A stretch of 37,024 nucleotides of DNA from Alcaligenaceae bacterium (GCA_029267415.1 JAJUIY010000006.1:1-37024), one strand, 5' to 3'; positions 1-10,058 are shown, counted from the stretch's first letter. Numbers and translations: made by a program. The notes: generated by a model from the sequence alone, not told the origin.

Positions 1-428
1 ACCAGTGCCATTTCTGAGAATGGACACCAGCAACGCACTGCCAGCTCTTCAATAATTTCGATTTTGTCGGCGCGCCGCAAGCACTCGGCGGCACAGCCGC
101 CATAGGCACGTACGAGACCGCCTGTACCCAGTTTCACCCCGCCAAACCACCGGATCACCAAGACAACCACCTGATCGCACTGCTGGCCTTGAATCGCCTG
201 CAGAATTGGCCGGCCCGCCGTGCCTGCCGGCTCACCATCATCAGAAAAGCGATAAGCGTCACCGATTTGGTATGCCCAACAGTTATGGGTGGCGTCGGGC
301 ACACTGTTCGTCTGGATGAAAGCCATGGCTTCCTCTGGCGTGCGCACCGGTTCGGCCAGCGCCAGAAACCGACTGCGTTTGATTGTTTCTTCCAGGCGCG
401 CCGCTTTTTTCAACGTAAATACGGTCAT
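1..428 (-). CDS. YigZ/IMPACT family protein (partial, runs off the left edge)
   Basis: Manual minus-strand translation MTVFTLKKAARLEETIKRSRFLALAEPVRTPEEAMAFIQ...THNCWAYQIG...RFSDDGEPAGTAGRPIL...VVVLVIRWFGGVKLGTGGLVRAYGG; the DGEPAGTAGxPIL and RWFGGVKLGTGGLVRAY motifs are typical of IMPACT/YigZ. Confidence 0.9.
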   Translation of the reverse strand, partial: MTVFTLKKAARLEETIKRSRFLALAEPVRTPEEAMAFIQTNSVPDATHNCWAYQIGDAYRFSDDGEPAGTAGRPILQAIQGQQCDQVVVLVIRWFGGVKLGTGGLVRAYGGCAAECLRRADKIEIIEELAVRCWCPFSEMAL

Positions 429-445
429 TTCCTAAACAAGCAAAA

Positions 446-1438
446 CTAGCTATGGGGATGCGCATGCTGGTGGTCGTGCTCGTCGAGCAATAAATACGCC
501 ATGCCTTCTTCGGTGGCGATGCCCACCTTACGTCCGACAGGTAACGTCGCTTTGGTGGGGACATGGCCATACGGCAAACCGGTGACCACCGGCACCCGCA
601 CAGTAGCACGTAGCCAGCGCACCACCGCCGGCAGGTCAAAGCCATTGTCCTGGCTACCCAGCTGGTATTCGGTGAAATGCCCTAGAACGATGGCGCTCTG
701 GCGCTCCAAAATACCGGCGTGCCAAAGCTGGGTCAGCATACGCTCAACACGGTATGGGTGCTCGGCAATGTCTTCCAGAAACAATACCCCGCCCTGTACA
801 TCGGGCATGTAGGGAGTACCTACCAGCGACGCCACCAAGGCGAGATTCCCCCCCCACAGCACGCCGCGCGCATCCACCGCGTCGGCATCGGGCGCTTCGA
901 AACTAAGTACCTGAAGTTCGCCACGCATGACTTCAACGAATAAGTCCGCAGTAAGTTCGTCCGGATTGTGCGTGCCGAAATCATGCAATGCACTGGGCCC
1001 CGAATAGCTGACGGCCCCCGTTTTGGCCAGCAACGCAAGATTGAAGGCGGTGAAATCGCTGTGTCCCACAAAGCGCTTGCCACTGGCCGCCACGGCATTC
1101 CAATCAATGTAGGGCAATATCCGGCTGAGCCCGTATCCGCCACGTGTGGCCATAACGATGGGTAACGGCTGGCGAATTGCACGCTGAATGGCGGCCACCC
1201 GCTGTTCGTCTGTGCCGGCAAAACGTTCGAATCGCGCTAGCGCTGAGCCATCGGTTTCCACCTTGAACCCGTGCGTCTGCAATCGATCGCGCGCTTGCGC
1301 AAGGGTGCCTGGATCGGCCACAAAGCCCGAGGGCGAAATCAGATAAATACCATCTGCCTGGTGCGATGAATGCGAACAAGCCGGTGCGTTGGCCGCAGCG
1401 TGGGCATGGGCTGAAGAAGAAAAATCAATCTGGTTCAT
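446..1438 (-). CDS. LD-carboxypeptidase (peptidase S66, muramoyltetrapeptide carboxypeptidase-like)
   Basis: ORF 446..1684; start set at MNQIDFSSS (1438). Motifs YLISPSGFVADP, MATRGGYGLSRILPYIDW, GHSDFTAFNLALL, LWGGNLALVASLVGTPYMPDVQGGVLFLEDIAEHPYRVERML, GLPYGHVPTKATLPVG fit S66. Confidence 0.88.
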   Translation of the reverse strand: MNQIDFSSSAHAHAAANAPACSHSSHQADGIYLISPSGFVADPGTLAQARDRLQTHGFKVETDGSALARFERFAGTDEQRVAAIQRAIRQPLPIVMATRGGYGLSRILPYIDWNAVAASGKRFVGHSDFTAFNLALLAKTGAVSYSGPSALHDFGTHNPDELTADLFVEVMRGELQVLSFEAPDADAVDARGVLWGGNLALVASLVGTPYMPDVQGGVLFLEDIAEHPYRVERMLTQLWHAGILERQSAIVLGHFTEYQLGSQDNGFDLPAVVRWLRATVRVPVVTGLPYGHVPTKATLPVGRKVGIATEEGMAYLLLDEHDHQHAHPHS

Positions 1439-1756
1439 GGTGACGATTGGTGGGTAATTCAACACCCATATAGTAATTGACAGCGCGGCTGACACACCCG
1501 ACTGGCGGATAGCCAAACAGCGTAAAGCAATGGGCTTACGCTTTCTAGGGCATACCGGGGCCCCGGCATCGGCCCTATCATTTTTATCAAACAGCAAAAA
1601 CAAACGTCCGGGGCGGGGCCAAATCCACGGATCCGGTGTGAACCGGACCAAGCAACGTGGCGGCAGCGGGCCGGCCACACCCATGCTCTGGGTCGGGGAG
1701 ACAATAATGCCACATTACCACAGCGTCTGCGCCTGGCATCCGCGAGGTGAACGTGC

Positions 1757-3718
1757 ATGAAACGTTTCGCTTCAGCCATGTTCACCACGTTGTCACTTAC
1801 CGTTGTATCGGCGCACAGCGTCGCACAGCCAGCGCAGACCCAAAATGAGGCCGCGCTGGCGAGCGCACGCGCAGAGATCCTGGGACTGGAGCGTGCCGGC
1901 TTGCCCTGGCTGGCACTGCAAGCCGCTCAACGTAATCCCGGGGCGATCACCCCGCCCAAAATGCGGCAGCTGGAGGCCGATTACGCCGCTGAACTGACAC
2001 GCTTGGCCGTGATCACGACACGTCAGGAATCAGAGCGATTCCGAATTGCCGATCGGGCCCTGGCCATGTACGACGACCTGATCGCTAAATGGACGCCTTT
2101 GGGTGCGCCTGCAGCAAGAGACGTGGCGCGCGTGCGTATCGACCGCCTTGAAGCCTTGCGGGCACGTAACCTGATGGCATCCGTAATCCACGAGTACCAA
2201 ACCCTGCTACGCGACGGCATTGCCATACCCCCGTATGCCATGGCCCATGTGGCCGCCGCACATTTGCACCAGCGCCGGCCGGATGACGCTCGCCGTTTTT
2301 ATGAGTTGGTCAATGACACCGACAATGACCTGCCTCCCGAAACCCGCCTCGACAACCAGATAGGCTTGTTTTATTCGTTGGTTGAATCGGAGCAGCATGA
2401 CCAGGCACGGCGCGTAATTGAAGCGGCCGTGCATGAGCAACCGATCTGGCTTTACCGCAAGGGCAACCCCAACCGGGTAGGAAACCCCCTGCGACTACAC
2501 GCCGAACACACCGAGGCGCTTTCCTACCTGTATGCCGACGACACCGTTGAAGCCGAAGAACGCCTTGCCCATATGGTCACGGCCGCGCCCAACAACGCCG
2601 GTTTGCGTGCATCAATGGCCGCTGTCTACAGAGAGCGCGACCAGCCCCGCCGCGCCGACACAGAACTGAAAATTGCGGAAACGCTGGAACCGCGTGCTAT
2701 TGCCGTAGAGGCCGAGCAATTCCAGGTGGCCATGGACCTGGGACAGTGGGAGCACGCAGAAGCGCTGCTGGATGACCTGCAGCAGCGCACGCCCGAACAC
2801 GCATTGACACTCAACGCAACACGCCGCTGGGCCAACCACAACAAGGCCGAGCTACAGGTGTCCGCCCAGGGTGGCCTGGTTTCAGATACTCCGGTGTCGG
2901 GCGAGAACGACCTGACGATGGAAACGGTTCTGTACTCGGCACCCATTAATTACAACTGGCGACCGTTTGCCGGGGTGGGATACGCCCAGGGTGACTTCGA
3001 AGAAGGGTCTACCCATTTCCGCTGGACGCGTGCCGGCGTTCAGTGGCAAGGCAAAGGCCTGACGGCTGAGATCGAAGGCTCGGCACAACGCTACGGCCAC
3101 GGCACGCGCCCGGGTGCCCGGGCGGCTGCGTACTACGACCTGAACGACCACTGGCAAATCGGCGGCGAGGTGGCATGGCGCAGCATTGAGACGCCGGTGC
3201 GCGCGCTGCACCACAACATCAGCTCCAACAGCCTGACGGCATACACCCGTTGGCGTGCCAATGAACGGCGCGAGTGGTCATTGACCGCCACAGCTTCGCG
3301 TTTCAGCGATAGCAATAAACGGCTGAGTCTATTGTTGAGCGGTCGCGAACGGCTATATACCAGCCCGCACATCAAAGCGGATGCGCTGTTGGGCATCTAT
3401 GCGTCGCGTAACAGCCAACGAGATGCGCCCTACTTCAACCCTCGGGCGGATATCGAAGTGCTGCCCGCCATTCGGGTGAGCCACATTTTGTACCGCCGTT
3501 ATGAGCGACGTCTGGAACACGCGCTGACGCTGGGCGGTGGTATTTATGCCCAACGCGGCTATGGCAGCGGCGGCGTGGCCGCTGCCACATACGAAGTGCA
3601 GTACGACCACAACCGTGACATCAGCGTCGGCGCGTCGCTGACCGGTACAACGCGACCCTATGACGGAAACCGCGAACGGGAACTGCGTTTCATGCTTAAC
3701 CTGAATATTCGCTTTTAG
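1757..3718 (+). CDS. pgaA: Poly-beta-1,6-N-acetyl-D-glucosamine export porin PgaA
   Basis: 653 aa; signal peptide, TPR-rich N-terminal half, beta-barrel C-terminus ending in LNIRF; first gene of a pgaABCD-ordered operon. Confidence 0.88.
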   Translation: MKRFASAMFTTLSLTVVSAHSVAQPAQTQNEAALASARAEILGLERAGLPWLALQAAQRNPGAITPPKMRQLEADYAAELTRLAVITTRQESERFRIADRALAMYDDLIAKWTPLGAPAARDVARVRIDRLEALRARNLMASVIHEYQTLLRDGIAIPPYAMAHVAAAHLHQRRPDDARRFYELVNDTDNDLPPETRLDNQIGLFYSLVESEQHDQARRVIEAAVHEQPIWLYRKGNPNRVGNPLRLHAEHTEALSYLYADDTVEAEERLAHMVTAAPNNAGLRASMAAVYRERDQPRRADTELKIAETLEPRAIAVEAEQFQVAMDLGQWEHAEALLDDLQQRTPEHALTLNATRRWANHNKAELQVSAQGGLVSDTPVSGENDLTMETVLYSAPINYNWRPFAGVGYAQGDFEEGSTHFRWTRAGVQWQGKGLTAEIEGSAQRYGHGTRPGARAAAYYDLNDHWQIGGEVAWRSIETPVRALHHNISSNSLTAYTRWRANERREWSLTATASRFSDSNKRLSLLLSGRERLYTSPHIKADALLGIYASRNSQRDAPYFNPRADIEVLPAIRVSHILYRRYERRLEHALTLGGGIYAQRGYGSGGVAAATYEVQYDHNRDISVGASLTGTTRPYDGNRERELRFMLNLNIRF

Positions 3719-3727
3719 GAAACCACC

Positions 3728-5755
3728 ATGAATGCCCTGTTGCGCTTTTTGTTGATCGTTCTGGTGAGTGTGGCGCAAAGTGTTGCCCTGACAGCGTGCG
3801 CCAAGGAGGACGTGGTGTTTGTACCACCGGCTGAACGCCCGCAACCGCTGTCCAGTCAGGAATGGCTCCCCAATAGAGTGCTTGCCCTGGCGTGGCACGA
3901 CGTTGAGGATACAGATCCGGACCAGGCGTTTGTGAGCGTCAGAACCGATCACCTGATCAACCAGTTGGCGTGGTTGCGTGAAAACGACTATCAACCGGTA
4001 TCGATTGATCAGATTATTCAGGCATCCGAAGGCAAGATCACCCTGCCTGACCGGGCAGTTCTGCTCACCTTTGACGATGGTTACAGCAGCTTTTACACGC
4101 GTGTTTTTCCGTTATTGAAAGCCTACCAATGGCCGGCCGTTCTGGCGCCCGTGGGCAAATGGCTGGACACCCCGGCCGATCAGCCCGTGCACTTCGGAGA
4201 CCAGGAGGTGGAACGCTCGCGCTTTCTTACGTGGGAGCAGGTTCGCGAAATTTCACAATCCGGACTGGTCGAAATCGCATCGCATACCTACAACCTGCAC
4301 CGTGGTGTGCGCGGCAACCCCCAAGGCAACGAACAACCCGCCACTGCCGCCCGTATTTATGATCCGCGCACCAATACGTACGAAAGCGAGGCCGACTTCC
4401 GTCGCCGTATTGAAGAGGACGTCCGAACCATTACGGCGCGGCTGAAATCCGCCACCGGCAAAACCCCACGAGTCTGGGTTTGGCCCTATGGCCGCGTGGA
4501 CGGCACCACTTTGCAAATAGTGCAGGACAACGGCTATTCGATTGCCATGAAACTGGAAGACGGGCTGGTTCACGTCAACGACCTGATCAACATGCCGCGC
4601 GTGCTTATCGCCAATGACCCCTTGCTGGATGAATTCGCGCGCAGTGCAGTTTATATGGAGAACGTGACGCCGCTGCGTGTAATGCATATCGACCTGGATT
4701 ATGTCTACGACGACGATCCTGAGCAAATGGAACGCAACTTGGGGCAGTTGGTGCAACGTGTGGCCGACATGCAGATCAATACCGTCTTCCTGCAGGCATT
4801 TGCGGATCCGCTGGGAGATGGCTTGGTACGTTCGCTGTACTTCCCCAATCGCCACTTGCCGGTACGCGCGGACTTGTTTAACCGGGCCGCGTGGCAACTG
4901 CGAACCCGTGCGTTTGTGCAAGTGTTTGCTTGGATGCCGGTGCTGGCCTTCGACCTGCCAGAAACGTTGCCGCGCGTCGAGCGCTGGTACCCGGACGCCA
5001 ACACCCATGGCATCGACCCGGACCAATATACGCGCCTTTCGCCGTTTGATCCCGACGTCCGTCGCGTGATCACCGAGATCTATCAGGACCTGGCCCGCCA
5101 CGCCTTGATCGATGGCGTCTTGTTTCACGACGACGCCATGATGACCGACTTTGAAGACGTGAGCCCGCCCGCAATGGCGGCTTACCGTGCAGCCGGCCTG
5201 CCGGACGACATCCGGCGCTTGCGTGATGATCCCGACACCATGCAGCAATGGACCCGCTTCAAGACCCGGTACCTGACCGACTTCACCAATGACCTTGCAG
5301 GAGAATTACGGGACATTCTGGGGCCACAGATTCAGACGGCACGCAATCTGTACGCGCAACCCATGATTAACCCGGACAGCGAGGCCTGGTTTGCGCAAAA
5401 CCTGGACGATTTTTTAGAGAACTACGACTGGACCGCGCCCATGGCCATGCCATTCATGGAGGGCGTAAGCATGGCCGACTCCGGACAGTGGCTGGCCAAC
5501 CTTGTCGACATTGTGCGCGAGCGGCCCGGTGCGCTGGACAAAACCGTCTTTGAAATCCAGGCACGCGACTGGGCCCAGACGGAATTCAACGACGAGGGGC
5601 ACATCCCCGCGTCGGTGATGGCTTCCTGGCTGCGCCAGCTCCAGATGCATGGCGCCCGCCACCTGGGCTACTACCCCGATGACTTTGTGACCAACCAGCC
5701 CCGGATCGAAGTAATCCGGCCCGCCATTTCCAACGCATGGTATCCGCATCAATGA
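3728..5755 (+). CDS. pgaB: Poly-beta-1,6-N-acetyl-D-glucosamine N-deacetylase PgaB
   Basis: 675 aa; lipoprotein-like N-terminus (TACAK), polysaccharide deacetylase motifs (VLLTFDDGYSSFY, EIASHTYNLHRG, VWPYGR), C-terminal glycoside hydrolase-like domain (HIDLDYVYDDDPEQMERNLG, GVLFHDDAMMTDFED). Confidence 0.93.
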   Translation: MNALLRFLLIVLVSVAQSVALTACAKEDVVFVPPAERPQPLSSQEWLPNRVLALAWHDVEDTDPDQAFVSVRTDHLINQLAWLRENDYQPVSIDQIIQASEGKITLPDRAVLLTFDDGYSSFYTRVFPLLKAYQWPAVLAPVGKWLDTPADQPVHFGDQEVERSRFLTWEQVREISQSGLVEIASHTYNLHRGVRGNPQGNEQPATAARIYDPRTNTYESEADFRRRIEEDVRTITARLKSATGKTPRVWVWPYGRVDGTTLQIVQDNGYSIAMKLEDGLVHVNDLINMPRVLIANDPLLDEFARSAVYMENVTPLRVMHIDLDYVYDDDPEQMERNLGQLVQRVADMQINTVFLQAFADPLGDGLVRSLYFPNRHLPVRADLFNRAAWQLRTRAFVQVFAWMPVLAFDLPETLPRVERWYPDANTHGIDPDQYTRLSPFDPDVRRVITEIYQDLARHALIDGVLFHDDAMMTDFEDVSPPAMAAYRAAGLPDDIRRLRDDPDTMQQWTRFKTRYLTDFTNDLAGELRDILGPQIQTARNLYAQPMINPDSEAWFAQNLDDFLENYDWTAPMAMPFMEGVSMADSGQWLANLVDIVRERPGALDKTVFEIQARDWAQTEFNDEGHIPASVMASWLRQLQMHGARHLGYYPDDFVTNQPRIEVIRPAISNAWYPHQ

Positions 5756-7077
5756 TAGATCGACTGATTGCCTTTCTGATACTGAGCATTGCCCTTGGAG
5801 CACCGTTCGGGCTGGCTTTGGTCGCGACCAGCAACCTGCTGCTGAACTTTGTATTCTTTTACCCCTTGTTCATGTCGGTGATCTGGATGTCCGGCGGCTT
5901 GTGTTTCTGGCTTTTATGGGAGCGAAACTGGCCCTGGCGCGGTGACCCCCAGCCCTACCCAAACCACGGATTGGTGACAGTATTGATTCCGTGCCATAAC
6001 GAAGCCCGCCATGTGGAACAAACAATCTTGGCGGCCTTGGCCCAAGATTACGCCGACATTGAAGTGATTGCCATCAATGACGGCTCGACCGACAACACCC
6101 GCGCGCTTTTTGACCGTCTTAGTAGCGAACACGATCGTCTGCGCATTATCCACCTTGTGCATAACCAGGGTAAGGCCATGGCCCTTCGTATGGGCGCCTT
6201 GGCGGCACGCAGCGAATATATCGTTTGCATTGACGGCGACGCCCTGTTGGCACCCGATGCGGTCCGGTATCTGACGGATTCGTTGGCCAGCCGCCCGGAC
6301 ATTGGCGCGGTTACGGGCAATCCACGTATTCGTACGCGTTCCACGTTGATCGGCCGGATTCAGGTGGGGGAGTTCTCATCCATTATTGGCCTGATCAAGC
6401 GCACCCAGGGCGTCTATGGACAGCTCTTCACCGTGTCCGGTGTCGTGACGGCCTTCCGGCGTCGCGCACTCGACGATGTCGATTACTGGAGCGTTGACAT
6501 GATCACGGAAGACATCGACGTGACGTGGAAGCTCCAACGCAAAGAGTGGAAAGTACTGTTCGAGCCCCGTGCCCTGTGCTGGGTACTGATGCCAGAGACC
6601 TTGCGCGGCCTGTGGCGACAGCGGGTGCGCTGGGCCCAGGGCGGCGCTGAAGTGCTGCTGAAAAACTTTTCTACCATCTGGCGGCCCCGTTACCGGCACT
6701 TGTGGCTGTTGTTGATCGACTATTGCCTTTCCGTGGCATGGGCCTTCGCCTTGTTTCTGTCCATCGTGCTGTGGGCAATGGGCTATGTGGTGGAACTTCC
6801 CCCCGCGCTACAGGTTACTCGCGTATGGCCGCCCGCCTTTACCGGAATGGTACTGGCCATGGTGTGCCTGTTTCAATTCTCGGCAAGCGTGCTGATTGAC
6901 CGCCGCTATGAAGCTGATCTGCCACGCGCCCTTTTCTGGGTGATTTGGTATCCGTTTGCCTACTGGCTGATCAATTTATTAACCACGCTGTACAGTTTCC
7001 CCAAAGTCATGGTGCGCGGACAGCGCAAGCGCGCACGCTGGACAAGCCCTGACAGGGGGATCGAGGAGCTGACATGA
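5752..7077 (+). CDS. pgaC: Poly-beta-1,6-N-acetyl-D-glucosamine synthase PgaC
   Basis: GT2 synthase motifs VTVLIPCHNEARHVEQTI, VIAINDGSTDNT, VCIDGDALL, ITEDIDVTWKLQ, QRVRWAQGGAEVL. Start set at MIDRLIAF; ATG (5752) overlaps the pgaB TGA. Confidence 0.93.
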   Translation: MIDRLIAFLILSIALGAPFGLALVATSNLLLNFVFFYPLFMSVIWMSGGLCFWLLWERNWPWRGDPQPYPNHGLVTVLIPCHNEARHVEQTILAALAQDYADIEVIAINDGSTDNTRALFDRLSSEHDRLRIIHLVHNQGKAMALRMGALAARSEYIVCIDGDALLAPDAVRYLTDSLASRPDIGAVTGNPRIRTRSTLIGRIQVGEFSSIIGLIKRTQGVYGQLFTVSGVVTAFRRRALDDVDYWSVDMITEDIDVTWKLQRKEWKVLFEPRALCWVLMPETLRGLWRQRVRWAQGGAEVLLKNFSTIWRPRYRHLWLLLIDYCLSVAWAFALFLSIVLWAMGYVVELPPALQVTRVWPPAFTGMVLAMVCLFQFSASVLIDRRYEADLPRALFWVIWYPFAYWLINLLTTLYSFPKVMVRGQRKRARWTSPDRGIEELT

Positions 7078-7667
7078 TCATCACGACACGACGCCCGCCC
7101 CGCATCCTGCTTCTGGACATCTTGCTGACCGGCACCGCCTGGCTGGCCTTCGTCTACCTGTTTACCGACGGCGTTGTCTACATGCTGTCAGAACAAAGCA
7201 GCGCACCGTTGCCACTGCTGTATGGCCTGCAATTGAGTGAAACCGCCATCACGCTGGTGCTGTGCCTGGTGGTTAGCCTATTTAATGCCAGCGTTGTCTA
7301 TATATGGGCTCGCTGGCGGCGTGCAACGGGCGAGGTACCCCAGACAGCCGCCATGCCAGATGCCCTGACCATGGACATGATGGCCGAACACTTCAGCCTT
7401 TCGCCCAACGCGCTTGGCCACGTCAGGGACAGTCGGGTTACGGTGGTTTACCACTCACCGTCCGGCGGTATCAGCCGACTTGAAACGGCAGGTAGCGACG
7501 CCGTCACGCACGACGTCGAAGAAGTAATCGACACCGGCTTCACGGCACAAGAATCCGAAGAGGCAGCCGGTGTCGGCATCACGACACACGAATCAGAAGA
7601 AACCGTTGTACTGGACACCGCACACGAGCTGGACGACGCGGTGGCCGCCCGATTGCGCGTAGCCTGA
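7074..7667 (+). CDS. pgaD: PgaD-like PNAG biosynthesis protein with acidic C-terminal extension
   Basis: ATG overlaps pgaC stop; two TM segments near the N-terminus as in PgaD; fourth gene of the pga operon. Confidence 0.8.
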   Translation: MIITTRRPPRILLLDILLTGTAWLAFVYLFTDGVVYMLSEQSSAPLPLLYGLQLSETAITLVLCLVVSLFNASVVYIWARWRRATGEVPQTAAMPDALTMDMMAEHFSLSPNALGHVRDSRVTVVYHSPSGGISRLETAGSDAVTHDVEEVIDTGFTAQESEEAAGVGITTHESEETVVLDTAHELDDAVAARLRVA

Positions 7668-7918
7668 CGCGCCACACCGACGACGGAGCACCTTGCTCCA
7701 AACAGCCTAGCCCGCAATTACTAGAACTTTACGCCATAAAGCGGGCCAGGCTTACGTCATGCGGCGCATGTATTTCGCGCCGGTGCTAATTACCATGAAA
7801 ACGTAATAAGTGCTTAATAACGTTCGCTGCAAATGTAACAAGTGCGGCAACGCAAGACATCAAAATAACGGCCTGCAAAAGGCCAAAGCAATAAGAAGAT
7901 CAGAGGGAGGAAGACGAC

Positions 7919-8515
7919 ATGTTGCCGGCTCGCGTACTGACGGCGCTATTTGTTGGCATGGCCCTTATGCCGGCGTATGTGTCCGCCCAAGAGTCAGGGA
8001 AGTCAATCACCCAGGCCGCCGCACGCAAGGCAGCGTCCAAGCCCTCGGCAACCGCACCCCGCGCTGCGGGCAGCACATCCAGCCGCACCACTGGCACATC
8101 GGGCGATGCCAGCGGTACCAATAATGACGCCAATGGCGCGCTGAATGGTTCCGGCAAAGCCTTGCAACAAGCCAAACGCGTCATTGAAGACCCGCTCACC
8201 GGGGTGGTGGTTAACCGCACCGTTACCGTGCAGGGCCATGACTTCTACCGATATTTCTCGGCCTGGTGGCGCGACATGGACGCGGAAGGCAGTTATTCCA
8301 TTTCCATCCACGAGCGCCCCTCCGCGCGCTGGGGCAGCGAAGTCTGGGTGCAATTCCGCCGTGAGCGTGTCTTTCATATGTTTCTGCCCCCTGCCCGCTC
8401 GCGAACCAAAGAAATCAGTCGCCAGGCGGTAGAGATCGCCTGGGACAACATCACCCGAAACGAACTGCAACGGGCCATTTATCAAAGTGAGGACCTGGGT
8501 CCCGAGGAGATGTAA
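7919..8515 (+). CDS. csgE: Curli production assembly/transport protein CsgE
   Basis: LTGVVVNRTVTVQGHDFYRYFSAWWRDMDAEGSYSISIHERPSARWGSEVWVQFRRERVFHMFLPPARSRTKEISRQAVEIAWDNI is CsgE-like; SD GGGAGGAAG upstream. Confidence 0.93.
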   Translation: MLPARVLTALFVGMALMPAYVSAQESGKSITQAAARKAASKPSATAPRAAGSTSSRTTGTSGDASGTNNDANGALNGSGKALQQAKRVIEDPLTGVVVNRTVTVQGHDFYRYFSAWWRDMDAEGSYSISIHERPSARWGSEVWVQFRRERVFHMFLPPARSRTKEISRQAVEIAWDNITRNELQRAIYQSEDLGPEEM

Positions 8516-8989
8516 ATGAGCAACTCACGCAAATTCATCAAAAAAGCCGCAGCTTTCAAAGGGACGACCGCTCTGGCCGTCTTGCTGGCGGTAGCCGGCC
8601 TGCCCGATGGACGTGCCAGCGCGAGCGAACTGGTGTACCACCCTTACAACCCATCGTTCGGCGGAAATCCGCTTAACGGATCCGTGCTGCTGAACTCGGC
8701 CTTGGCCACACGTAAACACAAAGCACCCGACATGGATTCGGATCGGTTGGGCATTGAAGACCAATCTCCCCTTGACCAGCTGAACGAGACTCTGGAAAGA
8801 CTGATTGTGTCACGCATGGCCACGGCGGCAAGCTTTGCCATTCTTGACGAAGAAGGCAACTTTATTCCGGGCCAGCTAGAGACGCAGAACTTCATCATTA
8901 CGGTGGCTGACATAGGCGGAGGCAAGCTGACCGTCACGACGTTCGACAAAACCACCGGCGCAACTACCACGGTTGAGGTCAGTTCATGA
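8516..8989 (+). CDS. csgF: Curli assembly component CsgF
   Basis: ELVYHPYNPSFGGNPLNGSVLLNSA is a CsgF hallmark; between csgE and csgG. Confidence 0.93.
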   Translation: MSNSRKFIKKAAAFKGTTALAVLLAVAGLPDGRASASELVYHPYNPSFGGNPLNGSVLLNSALATRKHKAPDMDSDRLGIEDQSPLDQLNETLERLIVSRMATAASFAILDEEGNFIPGQLETQNFIITVADIGGGKLTVTTFDKTTGATTTVEVSS

Positions 8990-9945
8990 AAACAGCAACA
9001 CCAAAACAACAACGTTCAACGTATCGCCGCAAACTGGCCGTTCTAAGTGCCGTATTGGCCAGCACAACTGTATTGGCATCGTGCACAGTGATGGAGCAGC
9101 CGGTTGAAGCCAGTTACAGCGCCCAGCTGACGCCGGCAACGCCGTCTACCCGCGACCTGGTTCAGCTGCCGCCGCCGCGCGGCAAAGTGGTGGCTGCCGT
9201 GTATGGGTTTCGGGACCAGACCGGCCAATACAAGCCTTCCCCCGACAGCTCTTTTTCGACGTCAGTAACCCAAGGGGCGGCCTCCATGCTGGTCAAAGCC
9301 TTGTCGGATTCCGGCTGGTATACGCCAGTTGAGCGTGAAAGCTTGCAAGAGCTGCTGACCGAGCGCCGCATTGTGCGTGCCCTGGACGGTTCGCAGCCCG
9401 AAGATGCGCCACCTATCCAGATCCCCGCCCTGATTCCGGCATCGGTGCTGATTGACGGCGGCATCATTTCGTACGAAAGCAACGTACGCACCGGCGGCGC
9501 GGGCGCGCGGTTTTTAGGGGTGGGCCTGTCTACGCTTTACCGCGTCGACCAAGTTACCGTAGCGCTGCGCTGTGTCGACATCCGCACCGGCCGGGTACTG
9601 CAAAACGTGTCAACCACGAAAACCATTTTCTCGTACGAGATTCGACCGAGCGTCTTCAAGTTTGTGAACTACAACGACTTGCTCGAAATTGAGGCCGGCA
9701 TCACCCGTAATGAACCCGCGCAACTCAGCGTCAAAGAAGCGATTGACGCCGCTGTCATCCATTTGATTGTTCAGGGGCTGCGTGACGGCAACTGGCAACT
9801 GGCCAACGAGGACGACTGGCAAAACGAAACCATTCAAAACTATCTGAATGCCTCGTCAACCTGGGCGGTTCCGCCGCCTCCGCAGGCCGCCGCCAATCGT
9901 CCGGTTGGCCCCAACGCCTACAAAAATCAAGAAACCAGCCTGTAG
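8986..9945 (+). CDS. csgG: Curli secretion channel lipoprotein CsgG
   Basis: Lipobox LASC; PPPRGKVVAAVYGFRDQTGQYKPSPDSSFSTSVTQGAASMLVKALSDSGWYTPVERESLQELLTERRI is strongly CsgG-like; overlaps the csgF stop. Confidence 0.96.
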   Translation: MKTATPKQQRSTYRRKLAVLSAVLASTTVLASCTVMEQPVEASYSAQLTPATPSTRDLVQLPPPRGKVVAAVYGFRDQTGQYKPSPDSSFSTSVTQGAASMLVKALSDSGWYTPVERESLQELLTERRIVRALDGSQPEDAPPIQIPALIPASVLIDGGIISYESNVRTGGAGARFLGVGLSTLYRVDQVTVALRCVDIRTGRVLQNVSTTKTIFSYEIRPSVFKFVNYNDLLEIEAGITRNEPAQLSVKEAIDAAVIHLIVQGLRDGNWQLANEDDWQNETIQNYLNASSTWAVPPPPQAAANRPVGPNAYKNQETSL

Positions 9946-9988
9946 CACTGAAACAAGAAACGAGAAAGCAACCCTTAGCGTTCGAAAA

Positions 9989-10022
9989 CAGGGGCGCGGT
10001 GCCGGAGACCACCGCAACCCTG
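9989..10022 (+). promoter_or_regulatory. Stable hairpin in the csgG-curlin intergenic leader
   Basis: CAGGG-GC-GCGGTG-CCGGAGAC-CACCGC-AA-CCCTG: 5 bp plus 6 bp stem with a 2x2 internal loop; no T-tract; GAGGAG SD of the curlin gene follows. Confidence 0.55.
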
Positions 10023-10058
10023 CTCTAAACCCAATGTCTCCAAACTGAGGAGAAATCA

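Noticed and set aside
1555-1566. Perfect 12-bp palindrome CCGGGGCCCCGG upstream of pgaA
   Set aside because: GC-only self-complementary run in GC-rich DNA, no loop and no nearby promoter elements; weak evidence for function.
4253-5248. 331-aa minus-strand ORF inside pgaB
   Set aside because: Antisense to a confident pgaB; composition typical of a frame-mirrored shadow ORF.
7668-7918. Terminator for the pga operon before csgE
   Set aside because: No convincing stem-loop plus T-tract found; cannot say whether pga and csg transcripts are separate.
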